In this document: positions 47,185 to 56,989 of the stretch, piece after piece
Position numbering within the stretch: position 1 is the stretch's first letter
Layout: every line of letters begins with the position of its first letter
Assembly: GCF_010093595.1 (NCBI RefSeq)
Contig: NW_022985472.1
Coordinates: forward strand, 1 to 64,000
Length of the DNA: 64,000 nt
DNA from: Mytilinidion resinicola
Lineage: Eukaryota; Ascomycota; Dothideomycetes; Mytilinidiales; Mytilinidiaceae
Direction of reading: 5' to 3'
Notes under the pieces: model-generated
The model's input: only the letters and a program-made list of their open reading frames with translations
The model's database searches: none
What the model was told of the DNA's origin: nothing
Translations under genes and position numbers: made by a program

Positions 47185-49821
47185 ATGCCTGTCGGACTAG
47201 ACCCTTGGCTTTATATTTGCCGGGGCTCCTGTGCCCTTGCCCTCCTTATTGCTGACTTCGGTCTAGCCACTTTATTCTCTGGCTCCCGCACTACGCCTAC
47301 CTCTTTCCATCGCCAGCCGTGCCTCCTTGGGCTTCTCTCCCTCCTGGTCTTGCTCTATCTCGGCGATTTTGCTAGTCTTGTAGTCGAGTTGCTGAGCCGA
47401 GGGGAGCTCCCGGACACTACCGCCTCCTATTCTGAGACGATCCTCGCCCTTACTAATGCCATCTATCTGGAATCCTTCACAGCATAAGGGAAACCCCCTC
47501 TTCGGTACACTATTGGTATATTCTGGCTTCTTCTTTGTACCTTGGAGTTCCTCGCCGTCATCCGTCTTGGCCTACCGTCCTCTCAACCCTCGCCGTATGA
47601 CCTCCTCGGCATCTCGCTCTCCGCCGCGAAGGCGCTGACGTACACTACAATACTCTTATCTCGAGTCTCCTATACTGGATACCGGACCCTGCCTGACTCT
47701 GATCCTGAAGATTGCAATTCTGCTTCCACCGACAAGTCCCGGTCCCGCGCCAACGAAGATGACTCGACTCGTAGGCCTGCTGGCATCGATGCCCTGGGGA
47801 TTCAGATGGAGGCAAAAGAGGAAGTCAAACTGCTTGGCGGATGCTGGCCCTTTGTGAAAAGGTTTCAGATCTTCCTCAAATACACATGGCCGTTCGGTCA
47901 ACACGTCCTCCAGCTACGATTCTTCTTGATATTTATCATCCTCATGGTACAAAGAGCCATGAATGTCTACGAGCTATTCCTGTCAGCGGTGCTTATCGAC
48001 GCTCTTGCCTCGGGCGCCGATCCTTGGCGCCTATTGTTGACTCTGGTCTTCTTCTAGGTGGTTAATTCCCCCCTATGTCTCGGCACCATTCGTAGCCTGT
48101 TATGGATTGACGTCTATCTCTATCGCACTAAAACGCTAAAAATCGAGGCTCACTCCCATATAATGACACAGGATGCCTACTTCCACCAGGTGACCCACCC
48201 TACCGATTCGATCAAGGCCGTCGACTACGCAAGCAGTGTTGACAGTATACTCGACACCCTCATCTTTTCCTTCCTACCGAATCTGGCAACCCTGGTCTTC
48301 GTCACAGGTGTCCTGTTCACCCGTTTCGGGTTACTTATGACAGTTATTATAATGTATATAACCACCATTTACTGTATCCTCGAGAAGAGTTCCCTGAGAG
48401 TGCTCACGGGAGAACGCGATAAGTACATCACCGTTAGAAACAACCAGGAGCGTCGACGTCAGGATGGCGTGCGTGGATGGAGTACTGTGTACAGTCACAA
48501 CCGAGTTAAATATGAAATAAATCGCTACGAGTCTGAAGTGGAATCCTGGATGCTGCAATGGCGGAGATATAGTATATTTAGCTCCGGTTTCGGGTTTCTT
48601 CAGACTCTTATACTCTATTCTGGGCGTCTAGCTGGCTATGCGCTTGTTATATATAAGATCCGCTCTGGACAGATCTTACTTGGTGATTTAGTTGCCTTTT
48701 TAGGCCTTTGGGGTCTCCTTTTGGGCCCTGTCGACTACTTTACTTCTTTTGTTAATGATATGCTTGAAGATCTCCTTAATGCCGCTCGCTTGAGAAGAAT
48801 TATGGAAAGGGAATCGAGCACTGAGGAAGGAGAAAATGACCTGGAGTACATTAAAGGCGAAGTGGAGTTTCGGAATATCTCCTTTTCTTATCCAGGGTCA
48901 AGCAGCCAAGTCATCCATAACATGAACATCACGATTGAAGGGGGATCTAAAGTTGCTTTCGTTGGGCCGAGCGGTGTGGGGAAGTCTACCGCTTTTAAGC
49001 TCTTGATGGGGATGCTCGAGCCGACCGAGGGTACGATTCTCATCGATGGTCAGGACATTAAGACGCTCAAGACCGACTCGTGAGTGGATGGGCATCTCAT
49101 AACCAAAGACATGTGTGCTAACTGCTGCCGACGTGCATAGGCTGCACGAAGTTATCGGGATGATGCCTCAGAATTCGTACCTCTTCAATACCACCGTAAT
49201 GGAGAATATCACGTTCGCGAGACAGAATGCAACATATGAAGAATGCTACGATGCCTGTTGCAGGGCAGGCATTGAAAAGACAATCAAGGGTCGTGCTGGC
49301 CAGTATGGCGCGACGACGGGAGAAAACGGCGCGTGAGTCGCATTGACTCCTGCGAAGCAGGCTTGGACTCCATGTTTGGCTGCTGACCGCACCAACACAG
49401 GAACTTCTCAGGCGGTGAGCGGCAGCGTCTCGTGCTCGCTCGTATATTCATTCAAAAGCCCAAGATCGTGCTCATCGACGAAGGGACCAGTGCGCTCGAT
49501 GCTGAGACCGAGGCCCTTATCAAGCACAGTATTGACCAAGAGTTTGCCGGACGGACAGTGATAATTGTTGCGTGAGTTTCTTTCTTTCCCTGGCAGACTT
49601 CGTCGTGTTGACCTCCCCCCAGGCATCGACTCTCTTCTATCAGGCGTGTCGATAAGATCTTTGTTTTAGGAACATGTGGCAAGATCGTGGAAGAGGGTAA
49701 TCACGATGAGCTTGTGGCAAAGGGCTGCGAGTATGCCAAGTATTGGAAGATGCACTTAGGCGAGGAGCTGCCTGTCGATGAGCCGTCTGTCGGTGAGCCG
49801 CTAATCGACGTGTCATCTTGA
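47185..49821 (+). pseudogene. HMT1-like half ABC transporter with two nonsense codons
   Basis: Architecture from N to C: hydrophobic N-terminal membrane segments (from MPVGLDPWLYICRG), a linker, a six-helix ABC transmembrane domain (about 47,880-48,790), then one nucleotide-binding domain. The NBD has Walker A GPSGVGKST (near 48,964), a Q-loop MMPQNS, signature FSGGERQRL, Walker [13 protein letters not shown] and H-loop AHRLSS. Introns 49,080-49,140, 49,333-49,400 and 49,572-49,622 all have GTGAGT donors and split the NBD in the expected frame. N-terminal segments plus one TMD-NBD is the layout of HMT1/ABCB6-type vacuolar or mitochondrial transporters, implicated in metal and thiol-conjugate tolerance. 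In-frame TAA (47,485-47,487, after FTA) and TAG (48,055-48,057, after LTLVFF) interrupt it; both fit Gln codons hit by C-to-T. The second stop sits in a TM helix with no better splice solution. The start could be the upstream ATG 47,053. Confidence 0.8.
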
Positions 49822-50148
49822 GTCCAGGGCGGAGGGAAGCTAGATTGGAGGCAGAGGCGGGAAAGGGGTCCCAAGTCTCGTCAAACTAGCCTTCTCAATC
49901 TTCAGCGTTTAGACTAGAGTGTAATGGAGCAAGGACGAATGACCGCGGTGAAGACCATCCAGATCCAGATCTAGTCGGAAAAGCATGAAGGACAGTAGTC
50001 GATCTACGGCCGAGTGTGAAGGGGTGAAGGTTTTGGCCATAGATTTGACAGACACGCCAGGAGCGAATCGAACTTCGCCTCCGAAACAGCCGTTGAGCCG
50101 TAATTGACCAAGAACTGGATTGACTGGTGTGAATGGAAATTGAGGTAG
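49822..50148. other. Convergent 3' intergenic region
   Basis: Separates the ABC transporter (plus strand) from the proline-rich gene (minus strand), whose 3' ends face each other. No structured element or gene is visible. Confidence 0.5.
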
Positions 50149-51207
50149 CTATATCGAATCTTGAGCAGCATAGAAGGCGGCAGCAGCAGCAGCTTCTCTT
50201 CCACCACATCGAATCATCTTGTAAATGTTCTTTCCATTCCCAGACAGGCTGTTCTTGCCAGAGTAATACTCATTCGCCTGGAATGTCGATAGGACGAGGG
50301 TGTATACCAGTGAGGTTTTCTCGAGCGCCTCACGCTTCCCAACGGTACATTGATTGCACTTTCCAGCAAAGTCTCCGTGACCGGCCATGCAGTCAAATAC
50401 ATCATCATCGGTGGGAGTGTTCAAGGCTGCGGAGACCCATATCTGAGGGACATCAAGAGACAACGGTCGAGGATTGTCGAGAGCCTTCAGCTCATCTGGT
50501 GGACATCGTAGACATCCAACAGCATCAAGAACAGTCATCCGGTCCAGCTTAACTGGTTCTGGTCTCTCATACCATTGCTCTGGCCCACCAAACTTAAGAA
50601 GCCACATAAAGTCCGCCAGGTCGGCCGAAGATGCACCATGAGATGGAACATAGATATTGCGCTTGAATATAGGTATCCTCACAATCCTATCAGCATCCGG
50701 ATCCGTTTCCCCAGAGCATCGCGGGGGTATAAGATCGCTGTGGCTACTGACACGCTCGGCCATGTGCTTCGAGACTGGCGAACTGTCTGATCGGTAAGAA
50801 TCGATGCTGGAACTTCGGCTAAGGGTGCGTCCCCTGCCCTGGTTTATGACGACCATTCCTGGAGGTGGGGGCGGGGGCGGGGGTGGTACGCTGAAATCGA
50901 GATGTTGTTTCTTCGACTGCTTTGGCAAGTATGGCATATCCGATGATCCTGTTTGCATCTGCCATGGAAGCGGTTGTTGTGATATAGGGGGTGGAGGAGG
51001 CGGCGGCGGCGGCGGCGGCATCAAAAAGTAAGAAGATGGTGGTGGTGGAGGAGGGGGAGGGGGGGGAGGAGGAGGTGGAGACGGTGCAGCGACAGAGATT
51101 TTTTGTGGACATTTCCTATAAGCTACTTCGTCAGAGTACTCGTCAGAGAACTCGTCAAAGACTAACATTGTTGGAGGGACGGGTAGTAAGAACAAAGAAA
51201 CAGACAA
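50149..51207 (-). CDS. Proline-rich protein of unknown function
   Basis: A 352-codon minus-strand ORF without internal stops. Two long polyproline runs (residues ~45-56 and ~66-75) and a shorter third (residues ~109-118) resemble linkers that bind SH3, WW or profilin partners, as in formins and WASP-type actin regulators; no FH2 or VCA domain is present. The second half is globular-looking (PIFKRNIYVPSHGASSADLA, then FMWLLKFGGPEQWYERPEPV and paired Cys in GCLRCPP and GKCNQC) and ends in an Ala-rich REAAAAAAFYAAQDSI. I recognise no domain. A TATATATA box lies 62-69 bases upstream of the ATG. It is the only sizeable ORF in the island with no nonsense mutation, though an alternative ATG (MLVFDEF, 13 codons in) is possible. 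Confidence 0.65.
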   Translation of the reverse strand: MSVSLFLLPVPPTMLVFDEFSDEYSDEVAYRKCPQKISVAAPSPPPPPPPPPPPPPPSSYFLMPPPPPPPPPPPISQQPLPWQMQTGSSDMPYLPKQSKKQHLDFSVPPPPPPPPPGMVVINQGRGRTLSRSSSIDSYRSDSSPVSKHMAERVSSHSDLIPPRCSGETDPDADRIVRIPIFKRNIYVPSHGASSADLADFMWLLKFGGPEQWYERPEPVKLDRMTVLDAVGCLRCPPDELKALDNPRPLSLDVPQIWVSAALNTPTDDDVFDCMAGHGDFAGKCNQCTVGKREALEKTSLVYTLVLSTFQANEYYSGKNSLSGNGKNIYKMIRCGGREAAAAAAFYAAQDSI

Positions 51208-51268
51208 GAGACGCGAAGGGGACTGCGACGATAGATGTTGAAAGGCTATCAGAGGGGTTCGTCACCCT

Positions 51269-51276
51269 ATATATAT
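51269..51276 (-). promoter_or_regulatory. Putative TATA box of the proline-rich gene
   Basis: TATATATA at about 62-69 bases upstream of the ATG on the minus strand, at a plausible distance for a core promoter in normal-composition DNA. Confidence 0.45.
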
Positions 51277-51794
51277 CCGTCTACCCATGCATGTAAGCAT
51301 CCAAACTTAGAGGTGGTGAAGGAGCCTGGCAGTTTGGCAGATCGACGGGTTGATGGTCAGGTTGGCACGTACGACATCTTGCCTAGCACTCCATCTCGTG
51401 CTGTGCAGAAGGACGCAAATGTCGAACTGCAGGAAGGCAAAACGAGCTAAAGGAGCCCGCATATGCTTGATATAACGCAGGGCTCCCAAACAAGCTGAGA
51501 TTCCAATTGAAATCAGTATCAAAACGAAGCATGAGTTCACGTAACCGATTGAGCCATTTTGGCGGGGAAGAATCCATGGCCTGATTGGCGGCCTGCCTGA
51601 GACGATAAGACTCTATCCCTCTTTCGCAAACGAGTGGTGGTTCGCAAAAAGGGAACAGCACAAAACTACTGCTTGAAGAGAATCGTGGAGGTGCATAGGC
51701 GATTTACAAGGATCGTTAGCTTGACTGCAAGCCATGCCAAGGCTTGCCGACGCCTGCAGACTGTCGGCCAGCTAGACATGTAGACTGTCGGCCA
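51277..51794. other. No convincing gene
   Basis: A minus-strand frame at 51,661-51,383 reads DSSPPKWLNRLRELMLRFDT and has protein-like content but no recognisable domain. CTGTCGGCCAG is repeated at about 51,759-51,795 next to the inverted repeat. Confidence 0.35.
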
Positions 51795-51963
51795 GTGGTG
51801 ATTCTGATAAGGTGACAGAAAGGTCAGCCGGCATAGTTGCTTGGCACATGCGTCCGGAAGCGACACAAGCAGGGGGTTTTGAGAAGCGGCTAGCGTGGAG
51901 ACAGTCTGTCTCCACGCTAACCGCTTTTCAGGGCCCTCCGTTCCCGCCGGCCGCGCCGTCGTC
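51795..51963 (-). repeat. 169-bp inverted repeat, right copy
   Basis: Reverse-complement copy of 43,879-44,047, of the same length and carrying the same 47-base hairpin core. Confidence 0.95.
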
Positions 51964-52307
51964 CTGACCGCACTACCCGCGCCGCTTGCGCGTCACTTAT
52001 TGATATTCGGAACGCGAAAAGAGAGCAAGGATGAGGTGCGGGAAGTGTAGGTGCGGGGATTCATGGCGATGCCGTGCACACGCGTCTCTGGGGTTGATGT
52101 AGCCGACGATCTTTCAAGTCCGGGATGCGTAAATCTGGTGCCGCCAGCAGAAGGCTGGCAGATCCAACCATGGTCACAGTGCGACCGCGATGTGGCCCGC
52201 AATATCATCTCCACTCGGGACGAGGATGCGCAGGCCTGTTGACAGATACCGACAAGACGCACTGGGATGGCTGGAACAACAGCCGTGCACGGGCGGGCTT
52301 TGGGATA
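51964..52307. other. Unassigned DNA beside the MITE
   Basis: A 63-codon plus-strand frame (52,051-52,242) and overlapping frames have no recognised content. No other feature is visible. Confidence 0.4.
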
Positions 52308-52407
52308 CAAGGGGGGCTCATGTACGGGTTGCCCCGCCCCCTGGTCAACGCGTGCCAAGTGGTGGCATTAACCGGGTGGGGTGCAACCCGTACATGAGTC
52401 CCCCTTG
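52308..52407. mobile_element. 100-bp MITE with TA target duplication
   Basis: Begins CAAGGGGGGCTCATGTACGG and ends with its reverse complement (GTACATGAGTCCCCCTTG), with inner arms GGTTGCCCC / GGGGTGCAACC. TA dinucleotides flank both ends (52,306-52,307 and 52,408-52,409). Starting CAAGGGGG is shared with the neighbouring mariner element, so it may be mobilised by a related transposase. Confidence 0.85.
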
Positions 52408-52409
52408 TA

Positions 52410-53773
52410 CAAGGGGGTAACATGAGCGGGCCAGCAGCGCTCCCTGCTAGCGCTGGGGCTGCTTTAGCCGTATGAAGCATAGCTGTTCGTATTACAAATA
52501 TGTAGAATCAACCAGAATAGCTAGATCATCATATAAAACAACAAGAGATCCTTGTATCTTGTATCCTAAAAATGCCGAATCTTGTACGCCGGAACCGTGG
52601 CCACCATCCCCCTCCTCTGCTTTGTTATCCCGTCCTTCGACAGCCAGGAACACGGCTCTCTGTTCGCGAGCGTGATATTGCGTATACCCTTAAGCACTAT
52701 GCTGGTTGGACTGATGAGAAGATTAGCAGCTCTCTTGGTGTCTCTCGCACTGCACTATCTGCCTCTCTCCAAAAGGATACTTGGACTCCTCAAAAGCAGA
52801 GGGGAAGGAAGCCAAATATCAATACCCCATCACGAAAGCGCCTTATTGCACGAGCAAAACAAGATCGTTGGCATCGACAGAAATCCTTTGAGGAGATTGC
52901 ATTTCTTGAAGGAATCTCTGCCTGCAAGCGATCCTTATACAAGGCCTTTGAAAAGGAGGGCTATTTCCGGCGTGTTGCAACAGAGAAGCCACTTATTACG
53001 CCTGAACAGCGAGAGGCCCGTCTCAAATGGGCCTATTCTCATCTAGAATAGACTCCTGAGATGTGGGCAGCAGTAATTTGGACAGATGAGGCGTCTATTC
53101 GAACTGGAGGAGGCCAAATCTTTGTTACTTGATGCGCAGAGGAGAAATATGATGTTGACTGCTGTGTCCCTAAATTCAGGGGGTATTCAAGCTGGATGAT
53201 CCATGGCAGCATCTCCCATGGGAATAAGGGGCCTCTTGTTATTTTTGAAAAGGATTGGTCGATTGAGTTAGGGTATAAAAGGAAGACAATAAATGGCGAT
53301 GTCTACCGGACATATATATGCCCCAATATCAAGAAATTCGCATGGGAATTATGGCAAACACTGCATTACCAGCCTATTCTTGTAGAGGATAATGCCTCTA
53401 TTCACTCAGCCAAAGCAACCCGCATGGCCTGGGAGCAAAATGGCATGCTTGTAATGGAATGGCCGGCGAATTCCCCTGATTTTAATCCAATTGAGAATGT
53501 CTGGAGGCTATTGAAGGGGAGAATACAACGCCGGTTCCCTACAACAAAGGAGGAAGTGAGGCAGTATGCTGAGGAGGAATGGGAGAAGCTCGAGCCCGAA
53601 GAATTCGAGAAGTATACAGGCAACATGAGGGAGCGCTGCCTTGCTGTAATTGCTGCAGATGGAGGTCCAACAAAGTATTAGTTACTGAATAAGCACAGGT
53701 TATTACGTGGCAAATGGAGGTGGCAATAAGCGCTAGCAGGGAGCGCTGCTGGCCCGCTCATGTTACCCCCTTG
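52410..53773 (+). mobile_element. Tc1/mariner-type transposon (1,364 bp)
   Basis: Terminal inverted repeats of about 45 bp start CAAGGGGGTAACATGAGCGG and run to GCTAGCGCT; the right end carries the reverse complement up to GTTACCCCCTTG. TA target-site duplications lie at 52,408-52,409 and 53,774-53,775. It contains one transposase gene (52,572-53,681). The left TA is shared with the 100-bp MITE. Confidence 0.95.
52572..53681 (+). pseudogene. DD34E mariner transposase, two stop codons
   Basis: Domains in order: an N-terminal helix-turn-helix (RERDIAYTLKHYAGWTDEKI, then SSSLGVSRTALSASL), a second DNA-binding part, and the DDE catalytic core with WTDEASI (first Asp), VEDNASIH (second Asp) and NSPDFNPIENVW (final Glu). 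The spacing from the second Asp to the Glu is 34 residues, so the signature is DD34E of the Tc1 group. The enzyme cuts and pastes the element into TA sites. Stops are TAG at 53,049-53,051 (after HLE, where TGG fits) and TGA at 53,130-53,132 (after QIFVT, where CGA fits). All catalytic residues are present, so the copy died by point mutation only. It lies on the same strand as the element ends. Confidence 0.9.
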
Positions 53774-53775
53774 TA

Positions 53776-54232
53776 GAAGGCGATTATCGGGGTACCGATG
53801 ACGCTCGGACAGGTGGTCCCCAATGCCAACCTCGCTCCCACGATTCCCCACCGCAGCAATTATTGGCCTGGCAGGGCGGGCGGCTCGCCAATGTCAACAC
53901 AGGGGGTCGCCCACTGTGCCGGTACGCGCTATCGATGGCGCCTGCAGTAGTATCAGCCTTATGAGACTTAGACCTGCTCGGACATGAAGGTCTGTAAGCC
54001 TTTAGTTGCTTAATCCCTGCGGTGCCTGGCGGAGGCATTTCAGAAGCTCACTGAAATGTTATAATAGATCTTTGCCAGCTTGGATATATCGTGAGCTCGC
54101 TCCTTCTGCATATTGGCCTTCCTTGGGAATTGTATTATCGGACTTTCCTGTGTGTCTCTCTTGTTTTGTGGATTATAGCTAACTATTGTAATAGGAACTA
54201 CCATTTAAGCCGAAAAACTCCAGCTACTGGAA
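53776..54232. other. Flank between mariner element and C2H2 gene
   Basis: Normal composition up to about 54,050, then a shorter region upstream of the C2H2 gene with ordinary promoter-like content. No gene or repeat was identified. Confidence 0.45.
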
Positions 54233-55270
54233 TTGCCTATGTTTATTTTGAGCCCAAAAAGGGGGGGTGGAGCAGACAAGAAATTCAAGTGTAATTATGA
54301 AGGCTGTGAACATGAGTATTTAAGTAGGAGTCACTTGCGTCGACATGAAAAAAACCGTAAGTCCTGCTTTATGCTCCTGCAGCCTATATTCCTAATTCTT
54401 CCAGACAACCCACCTTAGCTCTATTGCGACTTTCCAGAATGCCAAAAATCTTTCGTACGAAAAGACCTCTACGCACGACACAAGCAGCGCCATAACATAA
54501 GTCTAAAGACGCAGCCAGACACCGCACTGACTACGACTGATAAAAATGTCCTTAAATATCTCAGGACTGCCAGCCCCGCATTTGTATCCCCTTCCTTGGA
54601 TATCCAACCATCTTTATTCCCAGAGCCCAAGGAAACAGTGTTATTCTGGGATATCAACTTCAATCCTTAAGAGATAGACATGGATCTATATAACGCGCCG
54701 AAACCGTCCGACATGCCAGGGGCGGAGCGTACGCCCTCAAAAGCTGGCACCCGCAAAGTCACCGCCCTCACCGCTGCCCAGCTTGAACGCAAACGCGCCA
54801 GTGACAGAGAAGCCCAGCGCGCCATTCGCCAGCGGACCAACGACCATATCGAGTCCCTAGAGCGCCGGATTGCAGAGCTTTCGTCAACCCATGAAGCCGA
54901 CAGCGCATTAGTGCTCACTGAGCTCACGCGGAGAAACAAGGAGCTGGAGAACGAGAAAGCCATGCTGCAGACGCGGCTAAGCGATGCTCTCGTCTCGTTA
55001 AAATGTGCAGATTCCACTGGCGGTGCTGAGAACAACATGCATTTAGCAGGAAACCCCAACGAAGTCTCCAGACCTGCTGTCCAATGGAACAACCATCCGC
55101 ATCCTCATCAGTATCCTGGCAACGTTCTTGACATGCATATCCAACTCTACCCTGTCGAATCTGGTCACATGCCGTGCAATTCTATGCTAGATACAACCAG
55201 GCGACCAATATATCCACACATGCAGCCGATACCGGGCTATAGCACTCCTACGTTGAATTGCTCACCGTAA
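54233..55270 (+). pseudogene. C2H2 zinc-finger / bZIP regulator, broken by nonsense codons
   Basis: Exon 1 (54,233-54,356) ends with a C2H2 finger, KFKCNYEGCEHEYLSRSHL then RRHEKN (C-x4-C-x12-H-x3-H). A 48-bp intron (54,357-54,404; GTAAGT, CTAAT, CAG) leads to a second finger in exon 2, YCDFPECQKSFVRKDLYARH then KQRH. TAG at 54,416-54,418 fits a mutated Gln. The frame stops at TAA 54,668-54,670, and only nine bases later, in the same frame, MDLYNAPKPSD opens a 196-codon frame with a bZIP region: basic part RKRASDREAQRAIRQRTNDH followed by Leu-rich heptads. If the TAA was CAA, the two form one protein with both DNA-binding types; if not, they are two abutting genes, which is unusual in fungi. 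The frame again ends at TAA 55,268-55,270, followed by about 36 more readable codons. Confidence 0.6.
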
Positions 55271-55686
55271 GGCCAGGGCTATGGAGGTCACCAGGAGCAC
55301 ATACCAAATACTAGTCATCCTAGTAAGCTAATAATGGGTGGGCATATTACGTACGACATAGATCCTAAGATTAAACAGTGAGCACGTATTAGCTAGGTAG
55401 CAATGTTTGCCGGAAGTAAGTCTAATCTCTGCACCTACAAAGTGATGTCCGGCGCAGCCTTTACCTAACACCACTGTACAAGGGGCGCCGCCAGTGTCTC
55501 AAGCGTACGCCAAGAGTTCTCACGATTCTCCCGTTCTCACGATTCTCCCGCTGTCACGATCCACCCGTTCGCACGATTCTCTTACTTTCACGACCCCTTG
55601 CCCACAACCGCCGTACTCATCCTGCCCGCCAGCGCAAACGCCGCCGCATTCTGGGTGAAATCCAGCACAATTAGAAGAGGGTCGAG
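55271..55686. other. Downstream of the bZIP frame, short tandem repeats
   Basis: The first ~110 bases continue the bZIP reading frame as a probable tail (GQGYGGHQEHIPNTSHPSK). Around 55,516-55,590 there are four imperfect copies of a 16-base TCACGATTCTCCCGTT unit. Confidence 0.5.
55516..55590. repeat. Imperfect TCACGATTCTCCCG tandem repeat
   Basis: Four copies of roughly 16-20 bases (CACGATTCTCCCGTT, CACGATTCTCCCGCTG, CACGATCCACCCGTTCG, CACGATTCTCTTACTTT). Confidence 0.8.
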
Positions 55687-55842
55687 ATGGATGGCAACAA
55701 CAACCGAGGAAGGGGCGCAAGGCGAAAGGCGGCGCCCAAGGCTCACGGCGTTGAAGGCACCCGCCGCTCCACCCGCCTCGCTGACCTGCCTATGCGCCCA
55801 GCAATAACACCTGCAAGGGGCCAGACCGTGTATCTGGAGTAG
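55687..55842 (+). other. Short basic ORF, possible transposase N-terminus
   Basis: ATG at 55,687 opens 51 codons with a basic Gly/Arg-rich start (MDGNNNRGRGARRKAAPKAH) and RRSTRLADLP, ending in TAG and continuing FEREVLGVY. The style is like the N-terminus of a transposase, perhaps of the piggyBac relic 1.2 kb downstream, with something inserted between. Weakly supported. Confidence 0.25.
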
Positions 55843-56382
55843 TTTGAACGCGAGGTTCTTGGCGTCTACTAAAGGAAGGCTGCGGCGGCTGTTGGGTGAA
55901 ATTAATAAATGAAATACAATTCTTTCTACTTTGGCTTAATGTGTCCCGGCTCCAACGTGACGGTTAGAACCTATTAATTAAGGGCAGACGGCAAAGCGTC
56001 TCCTTCGGGCGTTAATGTTATTAAAACAGCCAGATCACGACACTCCGGACATTATACGTATCCTACCTCCGCCTCTATAATTAATTTCTTCTATGCCAGC
56101 AAGCGTTTATCCTACGTTCCTAACAGAAATGCTCTTATTTTTCCTAACAGCGGTGCTGTCGGCTATGCCTTAGTGCAAGAGGCGTTTGAATATTTATTTT
56201 CCTGTAATGCTGTGAAGTTGGATTAAGGAAGTGGAAGAGATAAGAGGGCGATAGGGTCTATTTACGTCTCTAGCTGGCGAAGGACTAAAGCGTTGCCACA
56301 GTAAAATAAAGATAACCGAAATAGGTAACTGAAGAAAGCTTTATATTACAGGGACGATATTATTTACTACAGACACACACCG
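55843..56382. other. Moderately AT-rich DNA without a gene
   Basis: TpA-rich in places; frames are short. No feature recognised. Confidence 0.4.
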
Positions 56383-56904
56383 TTAGCAACACGTCCCATC
56401 TCTGCAAGCTTCCGCCTTCCCAGCAACCCATATACTAAGCATCTGAATCTCACTCCGCCTATCCCCCATCGCGCTATCCACGCCATTGCCCACGCCCTCG
56501 TCCCCCGCCCGGACCCTCCCAATCGCCCAATCAAAACTAATCAGTATAATTAGACCACCCGGATCATCGTCGCCATACAAACGCTCAGGCCGCAGCATAT
56601 ACACCAGACTACGCTCATCCACCACCCCCACGAGCGTGTTGCCGTACGCCGACCCCGCAGGAAACGGCGGGTTAAGAATATCATGCAGCCTCGCAGCACA
56701 CGGACAGGCGTTCGCAGGCGCCGGCCACATTGTTATCGGGGCGTAGCGAAAGCAGTCACCGAGGGCGGGACGCCGCGAGCCGATCCGCAGCCGGAGACAG
56801 GGTGCTGGGCTGCTGGGGTTGTTGCAGCATTTATCGTCTTCGACGAAGTCAACGAAGGAGCTGCAGAAGAGGTTATAGGCGCGGAGTTTGGTGCGGGCGA
56901 GCAT
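56383..56904 (-). CDS. Hypothetical protein, unrecognised
   Basis: A 173-codon minus-strand ORF with G/C-rich third positions, unlike its AT-rich neighbours, and protein-like content: a Cys-containing N-terminal part (DKCCNNP), then PITMWPAPANACPCAARLHD, GSAYGNTLVGVVDERSLVYM and a C-terminal end SIWVAGKAEACRDGTCC. I do not recognise it. It may be the 3' part of a larger gene, or inserted within a piggyBac element. There is no visible promoter. Confidence 0.4.
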   Translation of the reverse strand: MLARTKLRAYNLFCSSFVDFVEDDKCCNNPSSPAPCLRLRIGSRRPALGDCFRYAPITMWPAPANACPCAARLHDILNPPFPAGSAYGNTLVGVVDERSLVYMLRPERLYGDDDPGGLIILISFDWAIGRVRAGDEGVGNGVDSAMGDRRSEIQMLSIWVAGKAEACRDGTCC

Positions 56905-56989
56905 AATAGAGGGCGCGGGGTCGTTGTTATGCCTGTATTCGGGATGGGTGAAGCGCTTGTAGCAAGGTTAAGAAGGCGCCCAGTGCGCG

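Noticed and set aside
47947..48057. An intron ending TTCTTCTAG that would remove the second stop of the ABC transporter
   Set aside because: It would delete a transmembrane segment expected in the family and the donor (GTACAA) is poor; a Gln-to-stop change is simpler.
49343..49561. Plus-strand 72-codon ORF over the ABC signature region
   Set aside because: It is a shadow frame; the spliced frame gives the canonical FSGGERQRL and Walker B motifs.
50819..51112. Minus- and plus-strand ORFs rich in Ala, Gly or Ser
   Set aside because: They are alternative frames of the polyproline codon runs of the 352-codon ORF.
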